7,246 nucleotides of DNA from Acidimicrobiales bacterium (GCA_030042575.1 JASHZK010000159.1:1-7246), one strand, 5' to 3'. Positions 1-5,380 are shown, counted from the stretch's first letter. Notes: generated by a model from the sequence alone, not told the origin. Numbers and translations are program-made.

Positions 1-394
1 CGACACCCACTTCATAGCTGGCCAGTTGCATCCGCGGCGCGGCTCAAAAGCGTGTCCTGACCACGCAGGTCGAGCGTCCCAATATCCCAAAGCTCGGCGT
101 GCTCCGACCCCGAGGTGCCGCTAGATGGCATGCAACAAGCGCTGGTACCCCAGTCCTGATGGACGCCCTATACGGCCCAGAACGACGCAGTGGAATCGTG
201 ACGGTCGAAGTGGCGGCCAGCGCCCGATTGGGCGATCTGGATCCCACGAGGGAGCGCATAACGATGGGCACCAGTAGCGGCAACGGCGCCCTGCGACGGA
301 CCGCTACTGCCGGGTGCATTACGGCTCGATCCCGTCCCCACTCCGACCGATTGCCGACGACGCCATACCTGCTATCAGCCGTTACCGGTGAGCC
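1..394. other. Left edge, no supported gene
   Basis: Both strands were read in all frames. A plus-strand open frame (99-497) and a minus-strand one (44-319) exist, but neither gives a recognisable protein, a Shine-Dalgarno sequence or a predicted domain, and their composition is arginine- and serine-rich as expected of chance frames in GC-rich DNA. No tRNA, repeat or clear terminator hairpin was seen. The stretch lies downstream of the minus-strand propeller gene and is probably intergenic, or the remains of a gene that can no longer be read. Confidence 0.4.
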
Positions 395-481
395 TCACTC
401 GCCGCCGGCTTCTTCCTCCAGCAGCTTGACGAGCCCGTCTCGCAGCCGCCTGAGACGTCGCTCGGTCTTGTTCCGGCTTTC

Positions 482-1864
482 CTACGGATTCAGGTAGCGC
501 CAAGTGCGACCCGCATTGCTGGTAGCAATCAAGGCTTCACTAGCACACCCACCGGGAGCTTTACAGGGACGTACCCCAGCGATTGCCAACCCGGCCGTCG
601 GCGAGGTGAAGTCGAGGCCCCAGACAACGGGTTTTGGTCTGCCAGGGCCTGGGTCGTCGGGGAACGCAGCCTTCTCGTTGATGTTTGTCCAATGACGTCC
701 GGCGTCGGTCGTCTCGACGAGCGAGCTACGCCATGACAAGAACCAGGCGGTCGGAGTCGGGGCAGAGAACCAGAGTTCCGGCTCCGACAGTGACGCAGAA
801 CCTCGGACCGGGACTGGGACCCCGCTCCAAGTGCTGCCCTGGTCGTTGCTCACGAACACGACCGGTGAGGGTGTAGGGCTGAACACCAGGGCGTCTTCGC
901 CGACGAGGACGGGCAGGTAGTACTGCCGTTGTGCAGGAAGACCGGGCGCGCGACTCCAGGTAACGCCGCCTTTCGTCGTCTCGTAGAGAGAGCCAGAAGA
1001 TTCACCACCGACCGCCGACTCGGCATTGACAGCCCATCCGTCTTGAGTGTTGGTGAAGACCACCGATAATCCGGCCATCTGGGGGGTGGACACGAGGGTC
1101 CATGTCGCGCCTCCGTCAGTGGTTGAGAACAGATAGCTCATTCCTGACGAGGAAGCGGCACTGAGCGCTGCGAAGCCGTCTTCCGCATTGATAAAGGTCA
1201 CCTCGGGGTTTTCCCCGCAGCTCTGCACACAGCCCGGTAGGAAACTCGACTCCCACCTCACCCCGGCGTCGGTGGAGTAGAACATCTCTGTTCCTCGAAC
1301 GGAGCCGTTAAGCGAATGCTCCAACTGCGCATTCGGCACGGCCCCGATGACGTCCATCGCCCCGAGCCACAGGTCATCAGAACCGAAGCCGATCACCGAG
1401 TTGATCCGGCCAGCGACCGACTGGTCTGCAAGCGCAGGTGGCGTGATGATGCGCCAGCTCTGGCCGCTGTTGCTGGAGGAGAAAACCGTCCGCCCGTTCA
1501 TGGCCCAGACGGCTCCTGGTCCCAGCTCACCCACGGCGGAGACCAAGGTGCCCGGTACCCCCGTGGGGGCACTCGCCGTCTGTTGCGAGACGGCTCCATT
1601 GCCGGGCGTGGAAGCAGGATGCGACGGCCGTCCCGAGGGTCCACCGGGGCCACTGAGTCCGACCATGAGGACCACGCCCACGACCAGGGCCACAGCCAAC
1701 GACGCCCCCCATCTGCGACGTCTTCGTCTTTGGTGTTGGCGAGCTTCCTCGATGAGCGCCTCGACTGGGCTGGGGGCGGGATCTGAAAGACCAACCGGGT
1801 CGCGGGCAAGAAGCTTCAACTCGACCCACTCAGGCAAGCCGCTCGATGAGATGGAGCAGCTCAT
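482..1864 (-). CDS. Membrane-anchored Asp-box (BNR/Ycf48-like) beta-propeller protein
   Basis: A 460-aa protein if started at the ATG at 1864. It has a cytoplasmic tail with ALIEEARQ (36-43) and an Arg-rich run (46-51), one membrane helix at about 53-70, a Pro/Gly/Ser/Thr linker to about 110, then an outside beta-propeller. Seven Asp-box motifs of the S/T-x-D-x-G-x-x-W type end at W137, W204, W255, W303, W346, W392 and W455, the number expected for about seven blades. Such hairpins occur in sialidase-like and Ycf48/HCF136-like folds. I see no sialidase catalytic arrangement, so an extracytoplasmic scaffold or binding role is an inference. Two Cys pairs (C212/C216, C434/C440) could form disulfides in loops. 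It lies directly after the GntR gene and is probably co-transcribed. The start is uncertain: the ATG overlaps the GntR gene by 35 bp and GGAAGG touches it, while a TTG at 1819, 10 nt past the GntR stop, would give 445 aa. Confidence 0.85.
   Translation of the reverse strand: MSCSISSSGLPEWVELKLLARDPVGLSDPAPSPVEALIEEARQHQRRRRRRWGASLAVALVVGVVLMVGLSGPGGPSGRPSHPASTPGNGAVSQQTASAPTGVPGTLVSAVGELGPGAVWAMNGRTVFSSSNSGQSWRIITPPALADQSVAGRINSVIGFGSDDLWLGAMDVIGAVPNAQLEHSLNGSVRGTEMFYSTDAGVRWESSFLPGCVQSCGENPEVTFINAEDGFAALSAASSSGMSYLFSTTDGGATWTLVSTPQMAGLSVVFTNTQDGWAVNAESAVGGESSGSLYETTKGGVTWSRAPGLPAQRQYYLPVLVGEDALVFSPTPSPVVFVSNDQGSTWSGVPVPVRGSASLSEPELWFSAPTPTAWFLSWRSSLVETTDAGRHWTNINEKAAFPDDPGPGRPKPVVWGLDFTSPTAGLAIAGVRPCKAPGGCASEALIATSNAGRTWRYLNP
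1735..1759 (-). repeat. 25-bp inverted repeat copy A (signal-anchor module)
   Basis: Minus-strand copy of a 25-nt segment encoding ALIEEARQ plus one base in the propeller gene. It matches the plus-strand copy at 2425-2449 at 23 of 25 positions. One of the two differences is a silent third-base change in the Ala codon of ALI (GCG against GCT) and the other a silent change in the Ala codon of EEAR (GCT against GCC). Identity this high at synonymous sites suggests duplication, conversion or shuffling of an N-terminal module rather than ancient divergence. Confidence 0.7.
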
Positions 1865-2180
1865 CCTTCCGGTAGCCCTGCCTGCGGGCTTCGCGTACCA
1901 GCTCGTGGGCTTGGGAGATGACGGTGCTGCGCTTGTCCGCACCACCGACGACCGTCACTCCCCGCCCTCGCCGGAACTCCAGGAGACCTTCGTCGCGAAG
2001 AAGTCGCAACGCACGGAACACGGTGTTGGCGTTGACGCCCAGGACCGCCGCCAGGTCCCTGGCCGGAGGCAGACGCTCCCCCGCCTTGGCCTCACCGTCG
2101 GCGATGGCTCGACGGATCTCGGCCGCGACCTGCTCGTGCAATGCCAGGGGGTCAGCACGATCGAGATGGACGTCCAGCAT
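1830..2180 (-). CDS. GntR-family transcriptional regulator, short YtrA-like type
   Basis: A 116-aa cytoplasmic DNA-binding protein. Residues 10-77 form a typical GntR winged helix: PLALHEQVAAEIRRAI (11-26), GERLPPARDLAAVLGVN (34-50, with LPPARDLA in place of the more common LPSxRxLA), the recognition helix NTVFRALRLLRDEGLL (52-67) and the wing RRGRGVTV (70-77). Only about 38 residues follow, predicted as two helices, so there is no room for a FadR, HutC or MocR effector domain; this length is typical of the YtrA subfamily. YtrA-type genes often sit with ABC transporters, but here the partner is a propeller protein gene downstream. The ATG at 2180 is chosen because the domain starts there; the open frame continues upstream to 2531 but without family similarity. 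A palindrome immediately upstream suggests autorepression. Confidence 0.9.
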   Translation of the reverse strand: MLDVHLDRADPLALHEQVAAEIRRAIADGEAKAGERLPPARDLAAVLGVNANTVFRALRLLRDEGLLEFRRGRGVTVVGGADKRSTVISQAHELVREARRQGYRKDELLHLIERLA

Positions 2181-2181
2181 C

Positions 2182-2200
2182 GTGCTACTTATACTAGCAC
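2182..2200 (-). promoter_or_regulatory. Palindromic operator and -10 element of the GntR gene
   Basis: On the plus strand GTGCTA (2182-2187) and TAGCAC (2195-2200) are perfect inverted arms around a 7-bp spacer. Read on the minus strand, TATAAG (2193-2188) lies 7 nt before the ATG at 2180, the spacing expected of a -10 hexamer for a leaderless transcript, and one palindrome arm fills the gap to the start codon. Binding of a GntR dimer here would block the promoter, so negative autoregulation is likely. No clear -35 was found. Assignment of this site to the adjacent regulator is inference. Confidence 0.6.
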
Positions 2201-2280
2201 TATGGTCATCGGGCCCCGGAGCTGGAGCGAGGGGGACGATGGGATCAGCGGTCCCGGCTGTCGTGAGTCGAGGTAGCGGG

Positions 2281-2303
2281 TTCGTGGTGAGGACAGACAC
2301 GAA
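2281..2303 (+). promoter_or_regulatory. Inverted repeat upstream of the DUF4232 gene
   Basis: TTCGTG (2281-2286) and CACGAA (2298-2303) are perfect inverted arms 11 bp apart, in the roughly 200-bp gap between the divergent GntR and DUF4232 genes. It could be an operator or an RNA hairpin in the leader of the DUF4232 gene. Six-bp arms can arise by chance, so this is tentative. I found no convincing -10/-35 pair for the plus-strand gene. Confidence 0.25.
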
Positions 2304-2382
2304 GAGAAAGCCCCGGCCTCCGAGCTGCCGCAGGCTCGCGAGGCCCTCAATGAACGGCTCAGGCACCGCGCTCGGTGGACCG

Positions 2383-3036
2383 ATGGTCACAGACCTTCCC
2401 GTAGGTGAGCGCAGAGAAGAGCAGGCTCTCATCGAGGAAGCCCGCCAACGACAACGGCGTCGCCACCGTTGGATCGGATCCCTGGTCGTGCTGGCCGTTG
2501 TCGGTGCAGGTTCAGGCCTGTACCTCGTCAATCAGGGGCCTCGTACCAGGAGTACCCATACTCCTACCACCACCCCCCGTCCCACTGGCACGGCGATCTG
2601 CCTGACGCCCAGTCTGGTGGCAAAGCTGGGGCCCGGAGGGGCTGCGGCTGGGACGGGCTACTCGCAGATCGACCTCCAGAATCGGAACCAGGAGCCGTGC
2701 GTTCTCACTGGTTACCCGAGCGTCTCGTTTCTGAACAGCTCCGGCCAACAAATCGGGTACGTCGCTGGGCACGCGAACCTGACCGACCAACCGATCACTT
2801 CAGTGGTCCTGCCCGCAGATGGTTATGCCAATATGGCGGTGGGAATTTCAAGCCCCGACAACTACCCAGCCGCACTCTGCGACATGGAGACTGCCACTAC
2901 TCTCAGGATTCTTCCACCGAGGAACAAGATGCCGCTGCTGCTCTCCGACCATGTTGCAATCTGTACCGCCTCGCCTGGGCAGACATTGGTTACTCCGTTC
3001 CGAGCTGGAATTTCACGAACGGCAGTGGCTAGCTGA
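2383..3036 (+). CDS. Membrane-anchored DUF4232 domain protein
   Basis: A 217-aa protein from the ATG at 2383. Residues 15-29 carry ALIEEARQ and an Arg-rich run, 31-49 form one membrane helix, 50-70 a Thr/Pro linker, and 72-210 match the DUF4232 pattern: Cys73 near the domain start, IDLQNRNQEPCVLTGYPSV (96-114) with the family's N-x(n)-C-x-L-x-GYP signature, then Cys166 and Cys194. Four cysteines would allow two disulfides outside the membrane. DUF4232 proteins are common in actinobacterial envelopes; their molecular role is not established. The N-terminal module is shared with the propeller protein encoded on the other side of the GntR gene. An in-frame ATG at 2350 with GAGG about 8 nt ahead would add 11 residues; 2383 has only a weak GGTGG. 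Confidence 0.85.
   Translation: MVTDLPVGERREEQALIEEARQRQRRRHRWIGSLVVLAVVGAGSGLYLVNQGPRTRSTHTPTTTPRPTGTAICLTPSLVAKLGPGGAAAGTGYSQIDLQNRNQEPCVLTGYPSVSFLNSSGQQIGYVAGHANLTDQPITSVVLPADGYANMAVGISSPDNYPAALCDMETATTLRILPPRNKMPLLLSDHVAICTASPGQTLVTPFRAGISRTAVAS
2425..2449 (+). repeat. 25-bp inverted repeat copy B (signal-anchor module)
   Basis: Plus-strand copy of the segment described at 1735-1759, located in the DUF4232 gene just before its membrane helix. Because the two genes diverge, the copies form an inverted repeat separated by about 665 bp that spans the whole GntR gene, an arrangement that could permit inversion of the regulator by recombination. That consequence is only inference. Confidence 0.7.
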
Positions 3037-3312
3037 TCGACCCGAGAACGTTCGATTGTGGTGGACCGGTGTGCGAAAAGCGCCACTGCCGAGCGCCGGG
3101 TTTGGAGGCCACCCGTTCGAAAGCTATGCCTGGATGCTGGTCGAATACGACCACGTTCCACGTTGTGATTCAACCCATCAGCAAAGAACAGATCTCACAC
3201 TTCGGTGCGCGCTGTCCCGCCTGCGGATGGCAGTGTTCGAGGGGACCCTGCCACCGAGCACATCGAGTGGTATCACGACCATGACCTGAACGTATTGCCT
3301 CATGGTCGGCGC
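3037..3312. other. Intergenic stretch before the riboswitch leader
   Basis: Plus-strand frames here (for example 3069-3284, with a CPAC motif, and a frame ending at 3363 inside the riboswitch) look partly protein-like, but each lacks a start with a Shine-Dalgarno sequence, and the most coding-like segments fall in different frames. One reading is a decayed plus-strand gene whose frames no longer join; another is chance. GAACGTTC at about 3045-3052 is an 8-bp palindrome of unknown meaning. No terminator for the DUF4232 gene could be identified with confidence. Confidence 0.35.
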
Positions 3313-3318
3313 TATGAT
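3313..3318 (+). promoter_or_regulatory. Candidate -10 element of the riboswitch transcript
   Basis: TATGAT differs from TATAAT at one position. A start site about 7 nt downstream (near 3325) would put the RNA 5' end right at the first base pair of the riboswitch P1 helix (3327), which is the strongest argument for it. No good -35 lies 16-18 bp upstream. Confidence 0.45.
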
Positions 3319-3326
3319 GGTGCCAG

Positions 3327-3417
3327 TTCCATCCAGATCCGGGTGAGGGACATGGCCCTCTGACCCCGGCGCAACCGGCCCGAGAGGGCAGCGGTGCGAA
3401 TGCCATGGCCGATGGGA
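3327..3417 (+). promoter_or_regulatory. SAM-I-clan riboswitch (S-box-like, no P4) with the SD in P1
   Basis: The RNA follows the S-box order. P1 is TTCCATC (3327-3333) with GATGGGA (3411-3417), seven pairs with one G-U. P2a is CCGGG (3339-3343) with CCCGG (3365-3369). A kink-turn-like GAGGG/CCCTCTGA section encloses P2b GGG (3347-3349)/CCC (3356-3358). The P2 loop CATGG (3351-3355) can pair with CCATG (3403-3407), the usual SAM-I pseudoknot. GCAACC (3371-3376) and GGTGC (3393-3397), both invariant or nearly so in the family, flank P3 GCCC-GAGA-GGGC (3378-3389). SAM-I's P4 is missing: the pseudoknot strand runs almost straight into P1, as in SAM-IV or SAM-I/IV variants. P1's 3' strand contains part of the GGGAGGA Shine-Dalgarno (3414-3420) of the next ORF, so ligand binding should block translation. 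This is recognised from family knowledge without a covariance-model score. Confidence 0.82.
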
Positions 3418-3424
3418 GGACGAC

Positions 3425-3547
3425 ATGACACAGAGTTCTCGACGCTCGTCCCTGGACGCCTGGCTCCGGCAAGTCGACGAGCTGCTCCAGGGCGAAGAGC
3501 CTGAGCCCGATGAGAAGCCGGACGTCGAGGACGGTGATGCCGCGTGA
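3425..3547 (+). CDS. Small acidic protein ORF under the SAM riboswitch
   Basis: A 40-aa product. The N-terminus is Ser/Arg-rich (SSRRSS, 4-9), followed by a predicted amphipathic helix LDAWLRQVDELLQ (10-22) and a strongly acidic tail (11 Asp/Glu between residues 18 and 38). The start ATG is preceded by GGGAGGA at a 4-nt distance, an excellent Shine-Dalgarno that lies in the P1 strand of the riboswitch. The stop TGA overlaps the next start as GTGA. I recognise no family and no methionine-pathway motif. Its placement is strong evidence that it is translated; it could be a regulatory peptide, a leader peptide for the downstream frame, or an accessory protein. Confidence 0.7.
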   Translation: MTQSSRRSSLDAWLRQVDELLQGEEPEPDEKPDVEDGDAA

Positions 3548-3759
3548 GTAACGACAAGCCTGCTGTCGGCCGTCCTCCGGTCGATACCACCGATCGAGCC
3601 GAGCGGGGATCCTCAATGCGGTTCCTCTTGGCCGTGGCGGACCTGTCGGACGAAGAGATCGACCGGGTGGTGGACGCCATCCTCGACTGGCAGGACCAGT
3701 TCGTTCATGACCCACTGGGCCTGGTGGATGACAACGACAGCGAGGAGGACGACGTGTGA
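3544..3759 (+). CDS. 71-aa acidic protein, translationally coupled
   Basis: It starts with GTG at 3544, overlapping the preceding stop by four bases (GTGA), so coupling with the 40-aa ORF is likely. The N-terminal third is polar and Pro-rich (to about residue 22), residues 25-55 are predicted helical (MRFLLAVADLSDEEIDRVVD at 25-44, then ILDWQDQF), and the tail from 62 is almost entirely Asp/Glu/Asn/Ser. An internal ATG at residue 25 is an alternative start. No signal peptide, membrane segment or known motif is visible. Size and charge resemble those of the upstream ORF, which suggests linked function, perhaps as a partner or inhibitor protein; this is inference. Confidence 0.65.
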   Translation: MSNDKPAVGRPPVDTTDRAERGSSMRFLLAVADLSDEEIDRVVDAILDWQDQFVHDPLGLVDDNDSEEDDV

Positions 3760-3797
3760 CGGAGCAAGGGCCCGAGCACCACGTCGTCCTTGAGTAA
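3756..3797 (+). pseudogene. Third coupled frame, interrupted by an in-frame TAA
   Basis: A GTG at 3756 overlaps the previous stop (GTGTGA), repeating the coupling seen one gene earlier, but the frame ends after 13 codons at TAA (3795-3797). Beyond the TAA the same frame remains open for more than 90 codons and reads like a continuation of the acidic cassette for the first part (PDDGDELTEEEGPLWGASR from 3798 on), before running into the 3' end of the convergent recombinase. The simplest reading is a third small gene damaged by a nonsense mutation; a genuine 13-aa peptide or a sequencing error are alternatives. Confidence 0.4.
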
Positions 3798-3895
3798 CCC
3801 GACGATGGGGACGAGCTGACCGAGGAGGAGGGGCCTCTGTGGGGGGCAAGCCGCCCAGACTGCGAGATCACAGCAGGAACTGGCAGCTACTTCCT

Positions 3896-4618
3896 TCAGC
3901 TTGAACTGGTGAAGCGTGGTCTCCCACGAGCCACCGCTGGCAGCGCTGGCACCCTCTTTCGCACCTTCGGTCGCCGGTACCCTGCCGCCCCCCGCACCGC
4001 CGACACGGTCCACTTGGCAGCACCCCGCAGGGTGGGCACCCCGTCTCCATTGAGGGCATCGGCGATGGCCTGGTAGCTGGCCCCGGCCACCCGCATGGAT
4101 CGGATGCGCCCGGCCAGCTCCGGGTTGTCCGCCACCGCCGGACGACTGATGGGCCTCCCCTGGGCCCGCAGCGCCGCCAGTCCGTCGCTCGTGCGGCCGC
4201 CGATGGTGTCTCTTTCCCACTCGGCCACGGCACTGAAGACGTTGCAGATGAGCTTCCCGCCGGGGGTGCTGGTGTCGACGCCCACGTCCAAGGCGACGAG
4301 GGTGGCCCCGGCCACGTCGAACCAGTCGAGGAGGTCGGCGAAGTCCCTCACACTGCGGCTGATGCGGTCGAGCTTGGCGGCTACCAGTCCATCGGCTTCC
4401 CCCGCGGCGATGCGGCTGAGAGCGCCCTGAAGCCCCCGGCGGTCGAGGGACTTGCCGGACTCCCCCTCGTCGGCCACCACGTCGAGTAGTTCCCAGCCTC
4501 GGCGTTCGCACGCTGAGCGGATGGTCGCCTCCTGGGAGGCCAGGCCCAGCCCCGAGTCGGCCTGCTCGGCCGTCGACACCCGGACGTAGCCCAGGACCTG
4601 GAGGGGTGGGTTATCCAC
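3896..4618 (-). CDS. Small serine recombinase (resolvase/invertase family)
   Basis: A 240-aa protein that cuts and rejoins DNA through a serine-DNA link. The catalytic domain fills about 7-150: GYVRVSTAEQ (10-19) with Arg13 and nucleophile Ser15, the LDRRGL arginines at 60-61, Lys82, and DRISR with Arg85 and Arg88. AEWERDTIGGRTSDGLAALR (132-151) is the usual E-helix region. A helix-turn-helix follows (SYQAIADALNGDGVP, 181-195), and WTVSAVRGAAGYRRP (203-217) matches the DNA-binding end of actinobacterial small recombinases. The zinc-ribbon and coiled-coil region of large serine integrases is absent, so resolution, inversion or small-element transposition is more likely than phage integration. 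The start is GTG at 4618; CTGGGG just upstream is a modest Shine-Dalgarno. It lies 57 bp after the 70-aa gene and converges on the riboswitch cassette. Confidence 0.9.
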   Translation of the reverse strand: MDNPPLQVLGYVRVSTAEQADSGLGLASQEATIRSACERRGWELLDVVADEGESGKSLDRRGLQGALSRIAAGEADGLVAAKLDRISRSVRDFADLLDWFDVAGATLVALDVGVDTSTPGGKLICNVFSAVAEWERDTIGGRTSDGLAALRAQGRPISRPAVADNPELAGRIRSMRVAGASYQAIADALNGDGVPTLRGAAKWTVSAVRGAAGYRRPKVRKRVPALPAVARGRPRFTSSS

Positions 4619-4619
4619 A
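4611..4619 (+). other. Exact DnaA-box consensus at the recombinase start
   Basis: TTATCCACA is the nine-base consensus DnaA box. It overlaps the GTG start and the next codons (Val-Asp-Asn) of the recombinase gene. No second box or AT-rich segment was seen nearby, so this is not an origin by itself; chance or a DnaA-responsive start are the alternatives. Confidence 0.3.
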
Positions 4620-4675
4620 GGCCCCAGGGTACCGGGAAGTGGTCAAGGGAGGGGTTGCACAATCGAAACGGTGGG

Positions 4676-4888
4676 CTAGGACCCCTTTTCCGGCCTTGAC
4701 CTGGGTTCGGGCGGACGACGACCACCGGCGGCTTCCAAGGCCGCCAGAGCTCCTTCCAGCCGCCTCACGAAGGCGACGTCGGAGCCGGCTCGGACCTCCA
4801 GCTCACCGTCCTCGATGGCTTTGAGGACCCGGCGCAGGACGTCGGTGGCCTCCTCCACTGCCTCACGGCTTGGACGGCGGGCTGGCAC
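4676..4888 (-). CDS. 70-aa helical protein of unknown function
   Basis: Residues 8-29 (REAVEEATDVLRRVLKAIED) and 39-55 (VAFVRRLEGALAALEAA) are two predicted amphipathic helices, followed by a Pro/Arg/Glu-rich tail. There is no membrane segment, cysteine or DNA-binding motif. The GTG at 4888 is the only in-frame start covering helix 1; GGGAAG directly touches it, so initiation may be weak or may occur at an inner GTG (residue 11). It is the middle gene of a minus-strand set, 75 bp after the small membrane protein gene and 57 bp before the serine recombinase, which suggests co-transcription and perhaps a role accessory to the recombinase. Small proteins of this style are common in actinobacterial genomes, but I cannot name a family. 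Confidence 0.65.
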   Translation of the reverse strand: MPARRPSREAVEEATDVLRRVLKAIEDGELEVRAGSDVAFVRRLEGALAALEAAGGRRPPEPRSRPEKGS

Positions 4889-4963
4889 CTTCCCATCGTG
4901 GGCGAGTTGGCGACCGAGGAGGGGGAATGCCGGTCGGGACCCTCGCCTGGCTGCTGGCTCGTT

Positions 4964-5203
4964 CTACGACGGTCCCGGCCATGCCGGTGGTGGTCCCGTC
5001 GTGGGAGGTGGCGCTGGCCGAGACCCTGGTTGGCTTGGCGCAGCGACGTTCTGCGGTCTGCTGGCCATCATCTGTCCATAGGCCGACTTGAGCGAGGACA
5101 ACTCGGCCTCTGCTCTATCGGCACGGGCCTTCTGCTTCGACCTCGAAACGGCCAGCCACACCACCACGGCGATGACGATGACGAGGAAGAGGAGACCAAC
5201 CAC
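4964..5203 (-). CDS. Small single-pass membrane protein with coiled-coil segment
   Basis: A 79-aa product from the GTG at 5203. Residues 2-19 (VGLLFLVIVIAVVVWLAV) are a membrane helix with almost no outside tail. A basic stretch SRSKQKARADR (20-30) follows, then a probable coiled coil AEAELSSLKSAYGQMM (31-46) and a Pro/Ser/Ala-rich flexible end (50-79). The positive charge after the helix places the C-terminus in the cytoplasm. The GTG is chosen because GAGGAGGGG lies about 3-11 nt upstream; an ATG at 5245 would add 14 residues but lacks a comparable site. It leads the minus-strand set that ends with the serine recombinase. Function is unknown. Confidence 0.65.
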   Translation of the reverse strand: MVGLLFLVIVIAVVVWLAVSRSKQKARADRAEAELSSLKSAYGQMMASRPQNVAAPSQPGSRPAPPPTTGPPPAWPGPS

Positions 5204-5279
5204 GGCCCCTCCTCGATGGTGGACCTCCGAGACGATGGCGATCATGATCCCCCCGCCTGCTTGCCCTCAAGGGCCCATC

Positions 5280-5285
5280 ATTGTA
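5280..5285 (-). promoter_or_regulatory. Possible -10 for the small membrane protein gene
   Basis: On the minus strand TACAAT differs from TATAAT at one position, about 75 nt upstream of the GTG at 5203. An inverted repeat, GCCCT/AGGGC with a 2-bp centre (5263-5274), lies just downstream where a repressor could act. No -35 was evident, so this is weak. Confidence 0.3.
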
Positions 5286-5367
5286 CGGCAGGTCTTGCTC
5301 AGGTCCGTTGCAGGCGAGATGGTTGGCCAAGCTGGACGGCCACAAGTAGCGAGCGCCTGAACCTCGT

Positions 5368-5380
5368 CCACGACCCGTGG
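5368..5380 (+). promoter_or_regulatory. Inverted repeat upstream of the Clp-N gene
   Basis: CCACG (5368-5372) and CGTGG (5376-5380) are perfect arms around ACC, ending 13 nt before the presumed ATC start. It does not resemble the CIRCE, HAIR or ClgR sites I know. It could be an operator or a short hairpin affecting initiation. Confidence 0.3.

Noticed and set aside
99..497. 132-aa plus-strand open frame at the left edge
   Set aside because: No Shine-Dalgarno, no recognisable motif, and its end runs antisense to the propeller gene; composition is that of chance GC-rich frames.
1527..1829. GTG at 1829 forming TGAGTG right after the GntR stop, suggestive of coupling
   Set aside because: Its frame gives an Arg/Pro/Gly-rich product and is not the frame that encodes ALIEEARQ and the Asp-boxes.
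2181..2531. Upstream extension of the GntR frame to 233 aa
   Set aside because: The added residues resemble no regulator; the domain starts at the ATG at 2180, which has promoter and operator signals directly ahead.
3098..3130. GTTCGAA resembling a tRNA T-loop, possible tRNA or att remnant
   Set aside because: The flanking five bases on each side do not pair as a T-stem, and no acceptor or anticodon arm is present.
3069..3284. 71-aa plus-strand frame with CPACGWQC, like a zinc finger
   Set aside because: Only two closely placed Cys pairs, no supported start, and the coding-like signal moves to another frame at about 3240; possibly decayed, not called as a gene.
3341..3366. GC-rich hairpin taken first as a terminator
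   Set aside because: No T-run follows, and the same bases fit P2 of the SAM riboswitch in detail.
3170..3871. 233-aa minus-strand open frame opposite the riboswitch and small ORFs
   Set aside because: Arg/Pro/Gly-rich shadow frame without motifs; the plus strand carries a riboswitch, strong ribosome site and coupled starts.
4095..4430. 111-aa plus-strand frame opposite the recombinase
   Set aside because: Antisense shadow; the minus strand holds all serine recombinase motifs.
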